DNA from: Pseudomonas sp. Irchel s3h14 | GTDB taxonomy: Bacteria; Pseudomonadota; Gammaproteobacteria; Pseudomonadales; Pseudomonadaceae | Reading direction: 5' to 3' | Assembly: GCF_900187425.1 (NCBI RefSeq) | Contig: NZ_FYDJ01000007.1 | Location: 248,001 to 312,000 of the forward strand | DNA: 64,000 nt | Part shown: positions 1 through 9,014 of the stretch, in pieces | Layout: each line of letters opens with the position of its first letter | How positions within the stretch are numbered: position 1 is the stretch's first letter | Notes under the pieces: model-generated | Told to the model about the DNA's origin: nothing | Database searches by the model: none | Seen by the model: only the letters and a program-made list of their open reading frames with translations | Program-made: the position numbers and the translations under genes

Positions 1-404
1 GGAATGGCGATGAGGGCAGGGCCCTTTTGCTTGACCAGGTCGACGCCGAACAAGTCGGCCAACGGGCCGTCATGCCCGGCGAAGGCCGCGACGCCTTTGG
101 CGATGTCAATGGCGCTGCCGCCTCCGAGGCCGATCAGGCCGTCATAGCCGCCTTCGTGGAATGCGCGGGTGCAGTCTTCAACGATGGCGATTTCGGGTTC
201 AGGCTTGACCTGATCAAAGATGCCGTAACGCCGACCTCCCAGTTGCGCAAGGGCAAGGTCCACCGTGCCGGACTTGACCAGCACCACATCAGTGACGATG
301 AGCGGAAAGTTGATATTCAGGCGGGTGAGTTCAACGGATAGCTGCTCGATGGCGGCTTCTCCGGTAATCAGTCGATTGGCGATTTTGAATGCTGAGACAG
401 TCAT
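1..404 (-). CDS. Iron-containing alcohol dehydrogenase, N-terminal part (runs off the window)
   Basis: The first 134 codons of a minus-strand gene whose 3' end lies left of the window. Translation from the ATG at 404 begins MTVSAFKIANRLITGEAAIE and contains EGGYDGLIGLGGGSAIDIAK. This glycine-rich GGGSAIDIAK stretch is the NAD(P)-binding signature of the iron-activated (group III) alcohol dehydrogenase/maleylacetate reductase family. The family oxidises alcohols or reduces aldehydes or maleylacetate using a divalent metal; the metal ligands lie in the unseen C-terminal half, so the substrate cannot be read. An AGGA stands 7 nt before the start. A -24/-12 promoter (456-471) and a sigma-54 activator gene (593-1966) lie directly upstream, suggesting inducible expression. 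Confidence 0.82.
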   Translation of the reverse strand, partial: MTVSAFKIANRLITGEAAIEQLSVELTRLNINFPLIVTDVVLVKSGTVDLALAQLGGRRYGIFDQVKPEPEIAIVEDCTRAFHEGGYDGLIGLGGGSAIDIAKGVAAFAGHDGPLADLFGVDLVKQKGPALIAI

Positions 405-455
405 CGGCTCGTCCTATGTAGTTGTTGTTTGTGCAAGGGCGTGTCAACCGGACAT

Positions 456-471
456 AGCGAATGGCGTGCCA
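456..471 (-). promoter_or_regulatory. Sigma-54 (-24/-12) promoter of the alcohol dehydrogenase
   Basis: On the minus strand the site reads TGGCACGCCATTCGCT. GG and GC are exactly 10 nt apart, as in the consensus TGGCACG-N4-TTGCA, with a mismatch at the first variable base of the -12 box. It points at the start codon at 404 about 50 nt away and lies downstream of a sigma-54 activator gene. Confidence 0.65.
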
Positions 472-477
472 GAATGC

Positions 478-504
478 GCAAAGCCCCGGATGGCGGGGCT
501 TTGC
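478..504 (-). terminator. Stem-loop terminator after the sigma-54 activator gene
   Basis: A perfect 10-bp stem (478-487 with 495-504, arms GCAAAGCCCC/GGGGCTTTGC) around a 7-nt loop lies about 90 bp past the stop of the 593-1966 gene. No long U-tract follows, so it may be a weak or processing structure. It overlaps the region just upstream of the -24 element of the next gene. Confidence 0.5.
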
Positions 505-592
505 GGGAAAAAGGCGGGATTAATGCAGGGGAGTTGCGATCAGTATCCTGATCGCCTGGGGGCTGTTTTATCCAAATACTAATCAAACGTTG

Positions 593-1966
593 TCAGTCAG
601 AGTGTTCCCAGCGTTTCATTTTTTGCACCACGGTGGCCTGGCTCACACCCAAGGCCTTCGCCGCCAGGCGAGTGGTCTTGTGCAAGCGCAGTGCCGCGCG
701 AATCGCTGTGCGTTCGGCGTTCTCGACAATCTTGCGCAGTGGCAGGCGGCCCTGGTCGGTGTCCTGCGGGCTGAGGTTGAGTATCTCTTCGGGCAGATCC
801 AGCGCCTCGATGGTGTCGCCCAGGGTGGTCACCACCAGCCGCTCCACCACGTTGATCAACTCACGGATATTGCCTGGCCAGGCGTACTCACACAGCAGGT
901 CGAGCGCTTCCAGGCTCCACTGCACCTGGCGTGCGTAACGGCTGTTGTAGGTCTCCAGGTAAAAATGCAACAGCGCGGGGATTTCCTCACTCCGCTCGCG
1001 CAGGGCGGGAATGTGGATGGGGACGACGTTGAGTCGGTAGTACAGGTCCGCGCGGAACAGCCCCTGTGCCACCCGCTGTTTGAGGTCATGATGGGTGGCG
1101 CTGATGATGCGCACGTCCACTTCCTTGAGCTCCAGCCCGCCAACCGGAATGAAGCGATTTTCTTCGATCACCTTTAGCAACTTGACCTGGACCGCCAACG
1201 GCAGATCGCCAATTTCGTCCAGAAACAACGTGCCGTGGTGGGCCAGTTCGAGCAGACCACGCTTGCCTTTTGGCCCGGCGCCGGTAAAGGCACCGGGGGC
1301 ATAGCCAAACAGTTCGGCCTCAATGAGGTTTTCCGGCAGTGCACCGCAATTGAGTGCCAGAAACGGCTCCTTGGCCCGGGGGCCGGCATTGTGGATGTAT
1401 TGCGCGACCAGGGTCTTGCCGACACCTGTTTCGCCTAGCAGCAGCACTTTCACCGAGCTGCTGGCCACCTGGCGCGCCAGGGCGAAGACCCGGCCGGAAA
1501 CTTTTTGGTCCGCCACGGGCAGGGAGTTCAACAGTTCGTCGCGTTGACCGGCATGCAATTGCGCGGTGCTGTTGCGCAGTTGTTTGAGCTGATGCAGTTC
1601 GTCACGCTCATGCTTCATGCGCAGTAACTCGGTCATGTCACGTACGGTGCTGACCACGTAACGGATGCGTTTGGCGCTGTCGAAGATCGGTGTTGCGCTG
1701 ACCAACAGCTTTTTCCCGTGACTCACGCTCTGCATTACCGAAACGGGCAAGCCTTCGCGTAAAACCCGCAGGGTGGCGGACTGAGAGATCGTCCCTTCAT
1801 TGACCAGCACTTGCATGGAGCGCCCCACCAGTTCGGCACTGTTGAGGCCGGTCAAGCGTTCGTAGGCCTTGTTGACCTTGAGTGTGTTGCCATCGCCATC
1901 GGTGATGTAGACGCCGTCGTGCAGGGCGTCCAACAGTTCTTCGAAACTTTCGTCATTGACGTTCAT
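593..1966 (-). CDS. Sigma-54-dependent transcriptional activator with N-terminal PAS domain
   Basis: 457 aa bacterial enhancer-binding protein. Residues about 5-115 form a PAS sensor (DALHDGVYITDGDGNTLKVN), followed by a short coiled linker (MKHERDELHQLKQLRN). The AAA+ domain has Walker A GETGVGKT, the sigma-54-contacting GAFTGA loop and Walker B TLFLDEIGDLPL. A Fis-type helix-turn-helix ends the protein (RLAAKALGVSQATVVQKMKR). It hydrolyses ATP to open sigma-54 promoters when the PAS domain senses its ligand or redox cue. The likely target is the alcohol dehydrogenase downstream on the same strand, which has a -24/-12 promoter. The effector cannot be read from the sequence. Confidence 0.9.
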   Translation of the reverse strand: MNVNDESFEELLDALHDGVYITDGDGNTLKVNKAYERLTGLNSAELVGRSMQVLVNEGTISQSATLRVLREGLPVSVMQSVSHGKKLLVSATPIFDSAKRIRYVVSTVRDMTELLRMKHERDELHQLKQLRNSTAQLHAGQRDELLNSLPVADQKVSGRVFALARQVASSSVKVLLLGETGVGKTLVAQYIHNAGPRAKEPFLALNCGALPENLIEAELFGYAPGAFTGAGPKGKRGLLELAHHGTLFLDEIGDLPLAVQVKLLKVIEENRFIPVGGLELKEVDVRIISATHHDLKQRVAQGLFRADLYYRLNVVPIHIPALRERSEEIPALLHFYLETYNSRYARQVQWSLEALDLLCEYAWPGNIRELINVVERLVVTTLGDTIEALDLPEEILNLSPQDTDQGRLPLRKIVENAERTAIRAALRLHKTTRLAAKALGVSQATVVQKMKRWEHSD

Positions 1967-2325
1967 GCAGGAATCCAGGACAGCATAGTGGGGTGTTTAA
2001 AGCGCTAGCTTAATGCGTCACCCCGGTTTTGTTCGATCGATCGCTGCGGTTTTTCAGCCAGGCCGCCACCGAAGCGGTGGAAGACGCCATCCAGATGGTA
2101 ATTCTACTGAGGCGTCAGGAATCGCTGGATAAGCTTGTGTATTTGTTGAATATTTCCTCACCATAGTCGCTATGGTCGGGCTCAATGCTCGCGTCGATCA
2201 CGGGTTGGCAATGCCGAGCTTCTGCGCCACTTTCAGGCACTGTCTTGCGCTGAGCTTTTGAAGCCGTGACCCTAAGCGACGATTAGTTCAGCATGTTGTC
2301 AATTGTGGCGTTAGGAATACTCTTT
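1967..2325. other. Divergent intergenic region with a dyad
   Basis: About 360 bp between two divergent regulator genes, with no convincing gene. It holds a perfect 7-bp inverted repeat (ACCATAG-TCG-CTATGGT, 2160-2176), a plausible operator for one of the neighbouring regulators. Nothing else is recognisable. Confidence 0.4.
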
Positions 2326-3153
2326 ATGGCCAGTTCCAGTTCATCCCAGTCGATGCAAGACTTCAGTCAAAACTTGCGCCTTCTCTGCGGATATTATAAG
2401 TCGGTGGCGAAGGTGTGCCGCTCCCTTGATATCAACCGCCAGCAGTTCAACAAATACTTGGGGGCGCAAGCGACTCCCTCGTCCTTTACCCTGCGCAAGA
2501 TCTGCACTTTTTTTGGGGTGGATGAGGAGGAAATATTCTCCGAGCATGAATCCTTCCGCGCTCTGCTCAACAGGCAACGCACGGCGCGAGAGTCGGACAG
2601 TGCAGTACCGGCCGATTTTTTTCCGAGCTCCGCGCAGGAGTTGTCGAAGTACCAGGGTTACTACTTTGTCTATTTGATGTCGCCTTCTGCGCCGGGGGAG
2701 GTGATCAAGTCGATTACCCGCTTGACCCGCTCCGGCGAAAAGATCCTGAGTAAAACCTACGAGCGGATGAGGTTGGGCGATGATCAGTTGAAGAGTTTCG
2801 GCATCAATAAATATCGTGGGTTCTGCTTTGCCTCATCGGATCTGATTTACATCGTCGAGCGAGAGTACCTCTCGTCCCGGGGCTATATCTGGTCGGCGAT
2901 TTATCCCTCCTACCGCAGTCGTTTCCGTTTTCTCAACGGCTTGGTACTCGGCGTTTCGGGTGACAATTTCCGCCGTCCTTTTGGTGCCCATATTGTATTT
3001 GAGCACCTAGGCGAGTCGATCGACCTGCGTAACGCTCTCACCAGTTGCAGCTGTTTTCCGATTGATGCCCCTGAGATTCCCGTCGAAGTGAGGGCGCGGC
3101 TGCTGGTACATCCACCAGAAGGTGAGTTCAACCTTGTCCCTCCGCTGTTTTAG
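2326..3153 (+). CDS. Helix-turn-helix transcriptional regulator with C-terminal effector-like domain
   Basis: 275 aa from the ATG at 2326, chosen over the ATG at 2293 because AGGA lies 9 nt upstream and the protein then begins MASSSSSQSMQDFSQNLRLL. Residues about 10-70 look like a XRE-type HTH (YKSVAKVCRSLDINRQQFNKYLGAQATPSSFTLRKICTFFGV, described here in part). The remaining ~200 residues resemble no family I can name; they are rich in aromatic and charged residues and have no membrane segment. It sits just upstream of, and in line with, the oligopeptide-type transporter operon at 3376-10253, and its own terminator (3170-3209) separates them. I infer that it regulates that operon. Confidence in the HTH is good; the ligand is unknown. 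Confidence 0.72.
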   Translation: MASSSSSQSMQDFSQNLRLLCGYYKSVAKVCRSLDINRQQFNKYLGAQATPSSFTLRKICTFFGVDEEEIFSEHESFRALLNRQRTARESDSAVPADFFPSSAQELSKYQGYYFVYLMSPSAPGEVIKSITRLTRSGEKILSKTYERMRLGDDQLKSFGINKYRGFCFASSDLIYIVEREYLSSRGYIWSAIYPSYRSRFRFLNGLVLGVSGDNFRRPFGAHIVFEHLGESIDLRNALTSCSCFPIDAPEIPVEVRARLLVHPPEGEFNLVPPLF

Positions 3154-3169
3154 TCTTTTTTTAAAATAG

Positions 3170-3209
3170 ACGCTAGGTGACGCTTCAGGGCGTCACCTGG
3201 CGTTTTTTT
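3170..3209 (+). terminator. Rho-independent terminator of the HTH regulator
   Basis: A 14-bp stem with one G-T wobble (3170-3183 pairing with 3190-3203), a 6-nt loop and then seven T. It starts 17 bp after the regulator's stop codon. Confidence 0.88.
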
Positions 3210-3375
3210 ATTCGTGCTCGCGAAATTGAGCTGGCGGTGCGTCAGATCAATAATGCCATACACCACTTAAAAGTCAGTTTCGTTAACGGCCAATCACATC
3301 ATTCGTTCCGGTTGAATGAGTGCCTGTTTCTACAAGTGATCCGCTGCGCCCACCATAAAAATAAGAGGAACACCG

Positions 3376-4920
3376 ATGAAGTTAAAAAGTACATTAATGG
3401 CGGGGTTGATGGCGCTGTCCGTTACCGCGCCGTTGACCAGTGGTTTGGTGTATGCGGCAAACAATACCTTGGTTGTCGCTGATCGAGCCTCTTTCAAGGA
3501 TTGGGATCCTGCCTCGGCTTTTTCGGAGGAAGTGCGGGTACTGGGCAATATCTACGAGACACTAGTGGTATACAACGCGCCAGGCAGTGCTGAGGAGTTT
3601 TCCCCCAGGCTCGCCACGTCCTGGGAAAGCAGCGACAACGGCAAGACCTGGACCTTCAAGCTGCGGCACGGCGTTAAATTTCATGACGGTTCGGCCTTTA
3701 ATGCTGCAGCGGTCAAAAAGTCCATTGATTACGTCAAGCAGCTGAAACAGGGCGCTGCATTTGTATGGAACGGTCTGGATACCGTCGAGGCCCTCGCTGA
3801 CGATACGGTAGTGCTCAAGTTTAAGAGTCCCACTCCAGCCAATCTGATCGCGGCAGGCCAGTATGCCGCTTACATCATTGCCCCGGCGGCGGCGGAGAAA
3901 GGGCATGACTGGATGATGGCTCCCAACGCCATCGGTACCGGTCCCTATAAGCTTGGGCAGGTCGAACAGGGCCAGCAAGTGGTGCTTGAGCGATTCGATG
4001 GCTACTGGGGAGGTTGGAAAGAAGGGCAATTTGATCGGGTCATCGTGAAGGTCGTGTCCGAAGCCTCCACCCGTACTCAGATGATCAAAAATGGCGAGGC
4101 CGGTGTCGCCTGGGATATCCCTCTTGATCAACTCAAGGTGTTGGGAGAGGACCCCTCCATCAAGGTGAGCACCGCGCCTTCGTGGAAGAACTTCCAATTT
4201 TTGATCAATACCCAGAAGTACCCTACGAACAACCTGGCATTTCGTCAGGCGCTGCAATACCTCTGGGACTATGAAAGTGTCACCAAAGATATTTTGCATG
4301 GCTACGGCAGTGTTCCCAAGGGGCCTTTGCCCACCAGTATCTGGGGGCATGCCAGCGTGCCTATGGCCTCTTACGATCTGGATAAAGCCCGGCAATTGTT
4401 GGAAGCCTCCGGTGTACCTAAGCAGGACTGGAAGGTCTCGATGCAGTACATCAGTGGCATCTATGCAAACGCTGCAGAACTATTCCAGGCGACGGCGTCT
4501 CAGGTTGGCGTTGAGGTGGAGTTACTCCCCGGCGAGTGGGGTGTGATCTGGGATAAGGCAAAGAAGCTGGATACCGCTCCCAACATGCAATCTATGGCTT
4601 GGTGGCCGACGTATCCGACACCCAGCGATTGGCTTTTCAGTGAGTTCCATACAGAGAAAACCACGCTATTCAATCTGTCTCACTACAGCAACCCAAGCTT
4701 TGATCAGTTGATCGAAGAGGCGGCGGCGCTAGAAGGCAGTGATCGGGCCAAATCCACTGAAAAGTACGTGCAGGCCCAGCAGCTACTGGCCAAGGACGCT
4801 CCTGCGATCTGGTACGCCGACGTGCAGCAGATACGCGTCTCCCGCAAAGACATTAAGGGTATGGAAAAGAGCCTGAATCCTGCTTATGAGGCGATTCTCT
4901 ATTACAACTTGAATCGCTGA
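3376..4920 (+). CDS. ABC transporter periplasmic substrate-binding protein, Opp/Dpp family
   Basis: 514 aa. A Sec signal peptide is evident (MKLKSTLMAGLMALSVTAPL..VYAA, cleavage near residue 28), followed by a family 5 extracellular solute-binding fold: YETLVVYNAPGSAEEFSPRLATSW, then WTFKLRHGVKFHDGSAFNA. The family delivers oligopeptides, nickel chelates or other medium-sized solutes to the matching inner-membrane permease. GAGGAA precedes the ATG by 5 nt. It is the first gene of a complete importer (two permeases, two ATPases) that ends with a NylB-like hydrolase. The substrate is therefore more likely a small amide or amino-acid derivative than generic peptide; this is inference. Confidence 0.9.
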   Translation: MKLKSTLMAGLMALSVTAPLTSGLVYAANNTLVVADRASFKDWDPASAFSEEVRVLGNIYETLVVYNAPGSAEEFSPRLATSWESSDNGKTWTFKLRHGVKFHDGSAFNAAAVKKSIDYVKQLKQGAAFVWNGLDTVEALADDTVVLKFKSPTPANLIAAGQYAAYIIAPAAAEKGHDWMMAPNAIGTGPYKLGQVEQGQQVVLERFDGYWGGWKEGQFDRVIVKVVSEASTRTQMIKNGEAGVAWDIPLDQLKVLGEDPSIKVSTAPSWKNFQFLINTQKYPTNNLAFRQALQYLWDYESVTKDILHGYGSVPKGPLPTSIWGHASVPMASYDLDKARQLLEASGVPKQDWKVSMQYISGIYANAAELFQATASQVGVEVELLPGEWGVIWDKAKKLDTAPNMQSMAWWPTYPTPSDWLFSEFHTEKTTLFNLSHYSNPSFDQLIEEAAALEGSDRAKSTEKYVQAQQLLAKDAPAIWYADVQQIRVSRKDIKGMEKSLNPAYEAILYYNLNR

Positions 4921-4978
4921 ATGCTGAGTCGTCCTTGATGAAATTGTACCTGTAACGCCTGATTTGCCATGTAAATCG

Positions 4979-5011
4979 ATAACCGGGCAGTTAGTTAATT
5001 TGCCTGGTTAT
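4979..5011 (+). other. Intra-operon stem-loop between binding protein and permease
   Basis: 11-bp arms (4979-4989 and 5001-5011, one G-T pair) with an 11-nt loop in the 178-bp gap after the binding-protein gene. Such structures commonly stabilise the abundant upstream mRNA or partly stop transcription, giving excess binding protein over membrane subunits. There is no strong U-tract, so differential expression rather than full termination is inferred. Confidence 0.5.
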
Positions 5012-5098
5012 TCCCTCAAGGGTTAACCCGCTTTTGGGATTTTTATGTTGGGCGTAAGAAGTCAGGGTCAAGTTTTTTAGCCACAAGGGGTATTCCAA

Positions 5099-6115
5099 AT
5101 GGCGAAGTATATAGCTCAGCGATTGATAGTGATGTTCTTCATTCTTTTGGGAGTGTTGACCATCACCTTCGTTCTGAGCCGAGCTCTTCCGGGTTCCCCG
5201 GTAGAAATGATGCTGGGGAATCACCCCACGGTGGAGCAGATTGCCGTCGCACGGGAAAATCTGGGGTTGGATAAGCCTCTGCCGATCCAATACTTCAATT
5301 ACATCGGCGATCTTCTCCGAGGTGATTTTGGCACTAGTCTGCGCACCGGGCGGCCGGTGGTGGAGGAAGTGGTCAGGCGGGTTGGCGCGACTTTTGAACT
5401 GACATTCCTGGCGATGTTCTGGGTGGTGGTGCTGGGGGTGCCGATCGGTGTCATCTCAGCGGCGCGGCAGAACTCTGTGGTCGACAATGTGGCACGAGCG
5501 GGGTCTATCGCCGGGACGGCGTTTCCAGTGTTCATCCTGGCCATGGGCTTGCAGTTGGTGTTCTACGGCAAGCTCAACTGGCTGCCCCTGCAAGGACGTA
5601 TCGATGCTTCCATTCTTCTCGATAGCCCTTTTGAGCGTGTGACAGGCTTTTACCTGATTGACACTCTGCTGGCCGGTAATTTCGTAGCACTGTGGAGCGC
5701 CATCAAACACCTGACGCTACCCGTGCTCACCCTGGTCATCGTGACCTTGGCCACTGTCACCCGGATCACCCGAAACATGATGGTGGAGGTGCTATCCGAG
5801 GAGTACATCCGTACCGCCGTTTCTTACGGTGTACCCAAGTGGCGTATCCATTACGCCTATGCCCTGAAGGCGACAATGATTCCGCTCCTGACAGTGGTGG
5901 GCCTGACCTTCGGTTACCTGCTCGGTGGTGCGGTAGTCGTTGAGTTCATTTTCGATTGGCCTGGCCTGGGCGGCTTTGTGGTGTTTTCGATTGCCCAGAA
6001 TGATTTCCCCGCTGTGATGGGAGCCACCCTGGTGCTGGCCACGACGTATCTGTCGATCAACCTGATCGTTGATCTCTTGTATCACCTTGTTGATCCGAGG
6101 TTGCGAGTCCAATGA
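5099..6115 (+). CDS. ABC transporter permease, DppB/OppB type
   Basis: 338 aa inner-membrane subunit. It has an N-terminal transmembrane helix (IVMFFILLGVLTITFVLSRA), the typical SPVEMMLGNHPTVEQI periplasmic segment and five further hydrophobic segments. The cytoplasmic EAA-like coupling loop is around EEYIRTAVSYGVPKWRIHYAYALK. Length is normal for OppB/DppB. It pairs with the DppC-type subunit whose start overlaps its stop by 4 nt (ATGA at 6112), showing translational coupling. Confidence 0.92.
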   Translation: MAKYIAQRLIVMFFILLGVLTITFVLSRALPGSPVEMMLGNHPTVEQIAVARENLGLDKPLPIQYFNYIGDLLRGDFGTSLRTGRPVVEEVVRRVGATFELTFLAMFWVVVLGVPIGVISAARQNSVVDNVARAGSIAGTAFPVFILAMGLQLVFYGKLNWLPLQGRIDASILLDSPFERVTGFYLIDTLLAGNFVALWSAIKHLTLPVLTLVIVTLATVTRITRNMMVEVLSEEYIRTAVSYGVPKWRIHYAYALKATMIPLLTVVGLTFGYLLGGAVVVEFIFDWPGLGGFVVFSIAQNDFPAVMGATLVLATTYLSINLIVDLLYHLVDPRLRVQ

Positions 6116-6996
6116 GTATCCAAGACGTATCCCTGTCCATGCCCTCGCGAGCCCCATCATGGCGTATCAAGGCCCTGGCGTTTGCCAGCGATAACAAGTT
6201 GTTTGTATTCGGCGCGCTGTTATTGCTGCTGATCATCCTGGCGGCAGTCTTCGCCCCCTGGCTTGCACCTTATGAGCCGAACAAGATTGTCTTTTCCCAG
6301 AAATTGCTGGCACCCAACTGGGCACACTGGATGGGCACCGACGAGTTTGGTCGCGACATTCTTTCACGGGTGCTTTATGGCGCACGCACCTCGCTGATCA
6401 TCGGAGTGAGCGTAACTCTGATTGCGATGCTGATCGGGATTCCGATTGGGCTTGTTTCCGGTTACTTCGGTGGTCGAGTTGATACGCTGTTGATGCGTTT
6501 CTCAGATGTGTTTCTGGCCTTTCCGCCGCTGTTGTTGCCGATCGCTATCACCGCGGCGCTGGGATCGGGATTGGCCAACGCCATGTTAGCGCTCGCTGTC
6601 TCTTGGTTTCCCTGGTACGCGAGGATCATGCGCGGTGCGGTAGTACGGGTTCGTTCAGAAACCTATATCCATGCCGCCCGTTCCATGGGCGTCAGTCACG
6701 GCCGTATCTTGCTTCGCCATGTTCTGCCCAATGCCACCACGCCTGTGATCGTGCAGGGCTCCATGGACTTTGGTTACACCATTCTCGCCGCTGCCTCGCT
6801 GAGCTTTATCGGGCTGGGGGCCAAGCCGCCCATGATCGAATGGGGGCTGATGGCCGCAGCGTCGCGCTCGCAGTTACTCGAGAATCCCTGGACGGTGCTG
6901 TTTCCCGGAGTGGCGATTTTTGTCCTGGTGCTGGCCGTAAACCTAGTAGGTGACGGGCTGCGCGATGTGCTTGATCCAAAGAAGGGGACGCGCTGA
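6112..6996 (+). CDS. ABC transporter permease, DppC/OppC type
   Basis: 294 aa second membrane subunit. There is an N-terminal cytoplasmic stretch, a first helix (LFVFGALLLLLIILAAVFAP) and then the DppC signature HWMGTDEFGRDILSRVLYGARTSL. The EAA loop is at ETYIHAARSMGVSHGRILLRHVLPN. Start and stop overlap both neighbours (ATGA with the gene before, a shared A with the ATPase at 6996), so the four transporter genes are one transcription unit. Confidence 0.92.
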   Translation: MSIQDVSLSMPSRAPSWRIKALAFASDNKLFVFGALLLLLIILAAVFAPWLAPYEPNKIVFSQKLLAPNWAHWMGTDEFGRDILSRVLYGARTSLIIGVSVTLIAMLIGIPIGLVSGYFGGRVDTLLMRFSDVFLAFPPLLLPIAITAALGSGLANAMLALAVSWFPWYARIMRGAVVRVRSETYIHAARSMGVSHGRILLRHVLPNATTPVIVQGSMDFGYTILAAASLSFIGLGAKPPMIEWGLMAAASRSQLLENPWTVLFPGVAIFVLVLAVNLVGDGLRDVLDPKKGTR

Positions 6997-8027
6997 TGAT
7001 CGACGAATCCTTGCAATATTCTGCTATCGAGAGTCTCGCCGCTTCGAATAACGACGCAGCTCAAGACCTGGTGCTGGAAGTGGAAGGGCTGACGGTGTCC
7101 TTCCCTGGTTTGTTCAAGACCGTAAAGGCCGTACGCGGCATCGACCTTAAGGTAAGGCGCGGCGAGATCCTCGGGTTGGTGGGGGAGTCGGGCTCGGGCA
7201 AGTCTATGACGGCCATGTCCTGCCTTGGATTGATGCCTGAGGCCGCTCGGCTGGGAGGCAGTGTCAGGGTCGCCGGACAGCAGGTCAACGGCGCATCGGC
7301 GTCGCAGCTGGCGGTTTTGCGTGGCGGTGGCGCGGCGATGATCTTCCAGAATCCGATGAAGGCGCTCAACCCGTTCTTCACCATCGGGCGGCAGATGTTC
7401 GATGTCATCGGCTGCCATCGGCAACTGAGTAAGGCACAAATCCGCGCCGAGGCGCTGAGCTCGCTGGAAGCGGTGAGCATGCCCGACCCCCCTCTGGCGC
7501 TAGCCAAGTACCCGCACCAGATGTCTGGCGGTCAGTTGCAGCGAGTGGTGATTGCCATGGCGCTGGCCTGTCGGCCGAAACTGCTGATCGCCGATGAGCC
7601 GACCACGGCGCTGGACGTCACCGTGCAGGCGCAGATCATCGCTCTGCTGCGCAAGCTGGCACGGGAGCAGGACCTGGCGATTCTGTTTATCACCCACAAC
7701 CTGGGGGTAGTGGCTTCGCTCTGTGACCGGGTGGCGGTGATGTATGCCGGCGAAGTGGTGGAGAGCGGTCCGGTGGGCGAGGTGTTCAAGCGACCTGCAC
7801 ACCCCTACACCCTGAAGTTGATGGGCACCGTGCCCAAGTTGGGGCAGGGACCCCAAGCCCTGGGCTTCATCCCGGGGCAGGTGCCGAACATGGCGGATCC
7901 CCCGGCTGGCTGTGCCTTCAACCCACGTTGTGAACGCGCCACCGGACGCTGCAATCACGCTGCGCCGAGGGTTGTCATCGGCAAGGAGCACTGGGCAGCT
8001 TGCCACAACATATTGGTCAAGGTGTGA
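6996..8027 (+). CDS. ABC transporter ATPase, DppD/OppD type
   Basis: 343 aa nucleotide-binding subunit. Walker A is GESGSGKS, signature MSGGQLQR and Walker [13 protein letters not shown], with the H-loop in FITHNLG. The C-terminal oligopeptide-type extension has a cysteine cluster ([14 protein letters not shown]) typical of the Dpp/Opp subfamily, where it can carry an Fe-S cluster. It heterodimerises with the 8052-9008 product to power uptake. Confidence 0.93.
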   Translation: MIDESLQYSAIESLAASNNDAAQDLVLEVEGLTVSFPGLFKTVKAVRGIDLKVRRGEILGLVGESGSGKSMTAMSCLGLMPEAARLGGSVRVAGQQVNGASASQLAVLRGGGAAMIFQNPMKALNPFFTIGRQMFDVIGCHRQLSKAQIRAEALSSLEAVSMPDPPLALAKYPHQMSGGQLQRVVIAMALACRPKLLIADEPTTALDVTVQAQIIALLRKLAREQDLAILFITHNLGVVASLCDRVAVMYAGEVVESGPVGEVFKRPAHPYTLKLMGTVPKLGQGPQALGFIPGQVPNMADPPAGCAFNPRCERATGRCNHAAPRVVIGKEHWAACHNILVKV

Positions 8028-8051
8028 GGCTTCTTTGAAAGGTAAACGGCT

Positions 8052-9008
8052 ATGAATAACAACAAACAGCCCGCATTGTTGAGCGTCAATCAGTTGCACA
8101 AGACCTACGCCAGCCGCGATGGCCTGGTGACGGCCATTGACCACATCAGCCTGGAGGTGCAGGTCGGTGAGACGGTCGCGCTGGTGGGGGAATCCGGTTG
8201 TGGCAAAAGTACGGTGGCCGCGACCTTGCTCGGTCTGCTGCCAGCCGATAGTGGGCAAATTCTGGTCGAAGGTCGGCCGCTGCCCACTGATGCCAGGGCG
8301 CGGGGCAGGAGCTTGAGTATGGTGTTCCAGAACCCGTACGCCTCGCTGAACCCGAAAATGACGATCAAGGCGATTGTTGCCGAGCCGCTGAAGGTTGCCT
8401 TTGGTTTGCGCGGTAGCGCCTTGCACGCGCGCATTCTCGCGCTGCTGGGAAATGTAGGGATGGGCGAGGAGCACATGGAGCGCTACCCCCATGAATTCTC
8501 CGGTGGCCAGTTGCAGCGTATCGCTATCGCCCGGGCCCTGGCGCTGGAGTCAAAACTGCTGATCCTCGATGAGCCTACGGCGGCGCTCGACGTGTCGGTC
8601 CAGGCCCAGGTGCTGCAACTGCTCAAGACGCTGCAGACCGACAATGGCCTGAGCTACCTGTTTATCAGCCACGACCTTGCGACGGTCGAGTATCTGGCGC
8701 AGCAGGTGCTGGTGATGTACTTGGGGCGCATCGTCGAGGCCGGGCCGGTGGAGCAGGTGTTCGGCCGACCGCGTCATCCCTACACGCGTGCGCTGCTCAA
8801 TTCAGTGCCCTCCATCGACCCGGAGCGCCGTGACCAGTTGCAAATCCTGAGTGGCGAGATCCCCAGCCCCTTGAATCGGCCTGCCGGGTGCCACTTCGCG
8901 CCCCGTTGCCCGCGGGCCACTGAACGTTGTCGCCGAGAGGTGCCAGCCGAGACCCAGGATCACGGCCACCGCTTTTCTTGCCACCACCCTCTGAACGATG
9001 AGAGCTGA
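8052..9008 (+). CDS. ABC transporter ATPase, DppF/OppF type
   Basis: 318 aa. Walker A is GESGCGKS, signature FSGGQLQR and Walker B LLILDEPTAALD, with the H-loop SHDLATVEYLAQQVLVMYLGR. The cysteine-containing tail CHFAPRCPRATERCRREVP matches the Opp/Dpp subfamily. It begins 24 bp after the previous ATPase and ends 6 bp before the hydrolase gene, so the operon is tightly packed. Confidence 0.93.
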   Translation: MNNNKQPALLSVNQLHKTYASRDGLVTAIDHISLEVQVGETVALVGESGCGKSTVAATLLGLLPADSGQILVEGRPLPTDARARGRSLSMVFQNPYASLNPKMTIKAIVAEPLKVAFGLRGSALHARILALLGNVGMGEEHMERYPHEFSGGQLQRIAIARALALESKLLILDEPTAALDVSVQAQVLQLLKTLQTDNGLSYLFISHDLATVEYLAQQVLVMYLGRIVEAGPVEQVFGRPRHPYTRALLNSVPSIDPERRDQLQILSGEIPSPLNRPAGCHFAPRCPRATERCRREVPAETQDHGHRFSCHHPLNDES

Positions 9009-9014
9009 ACCCCT

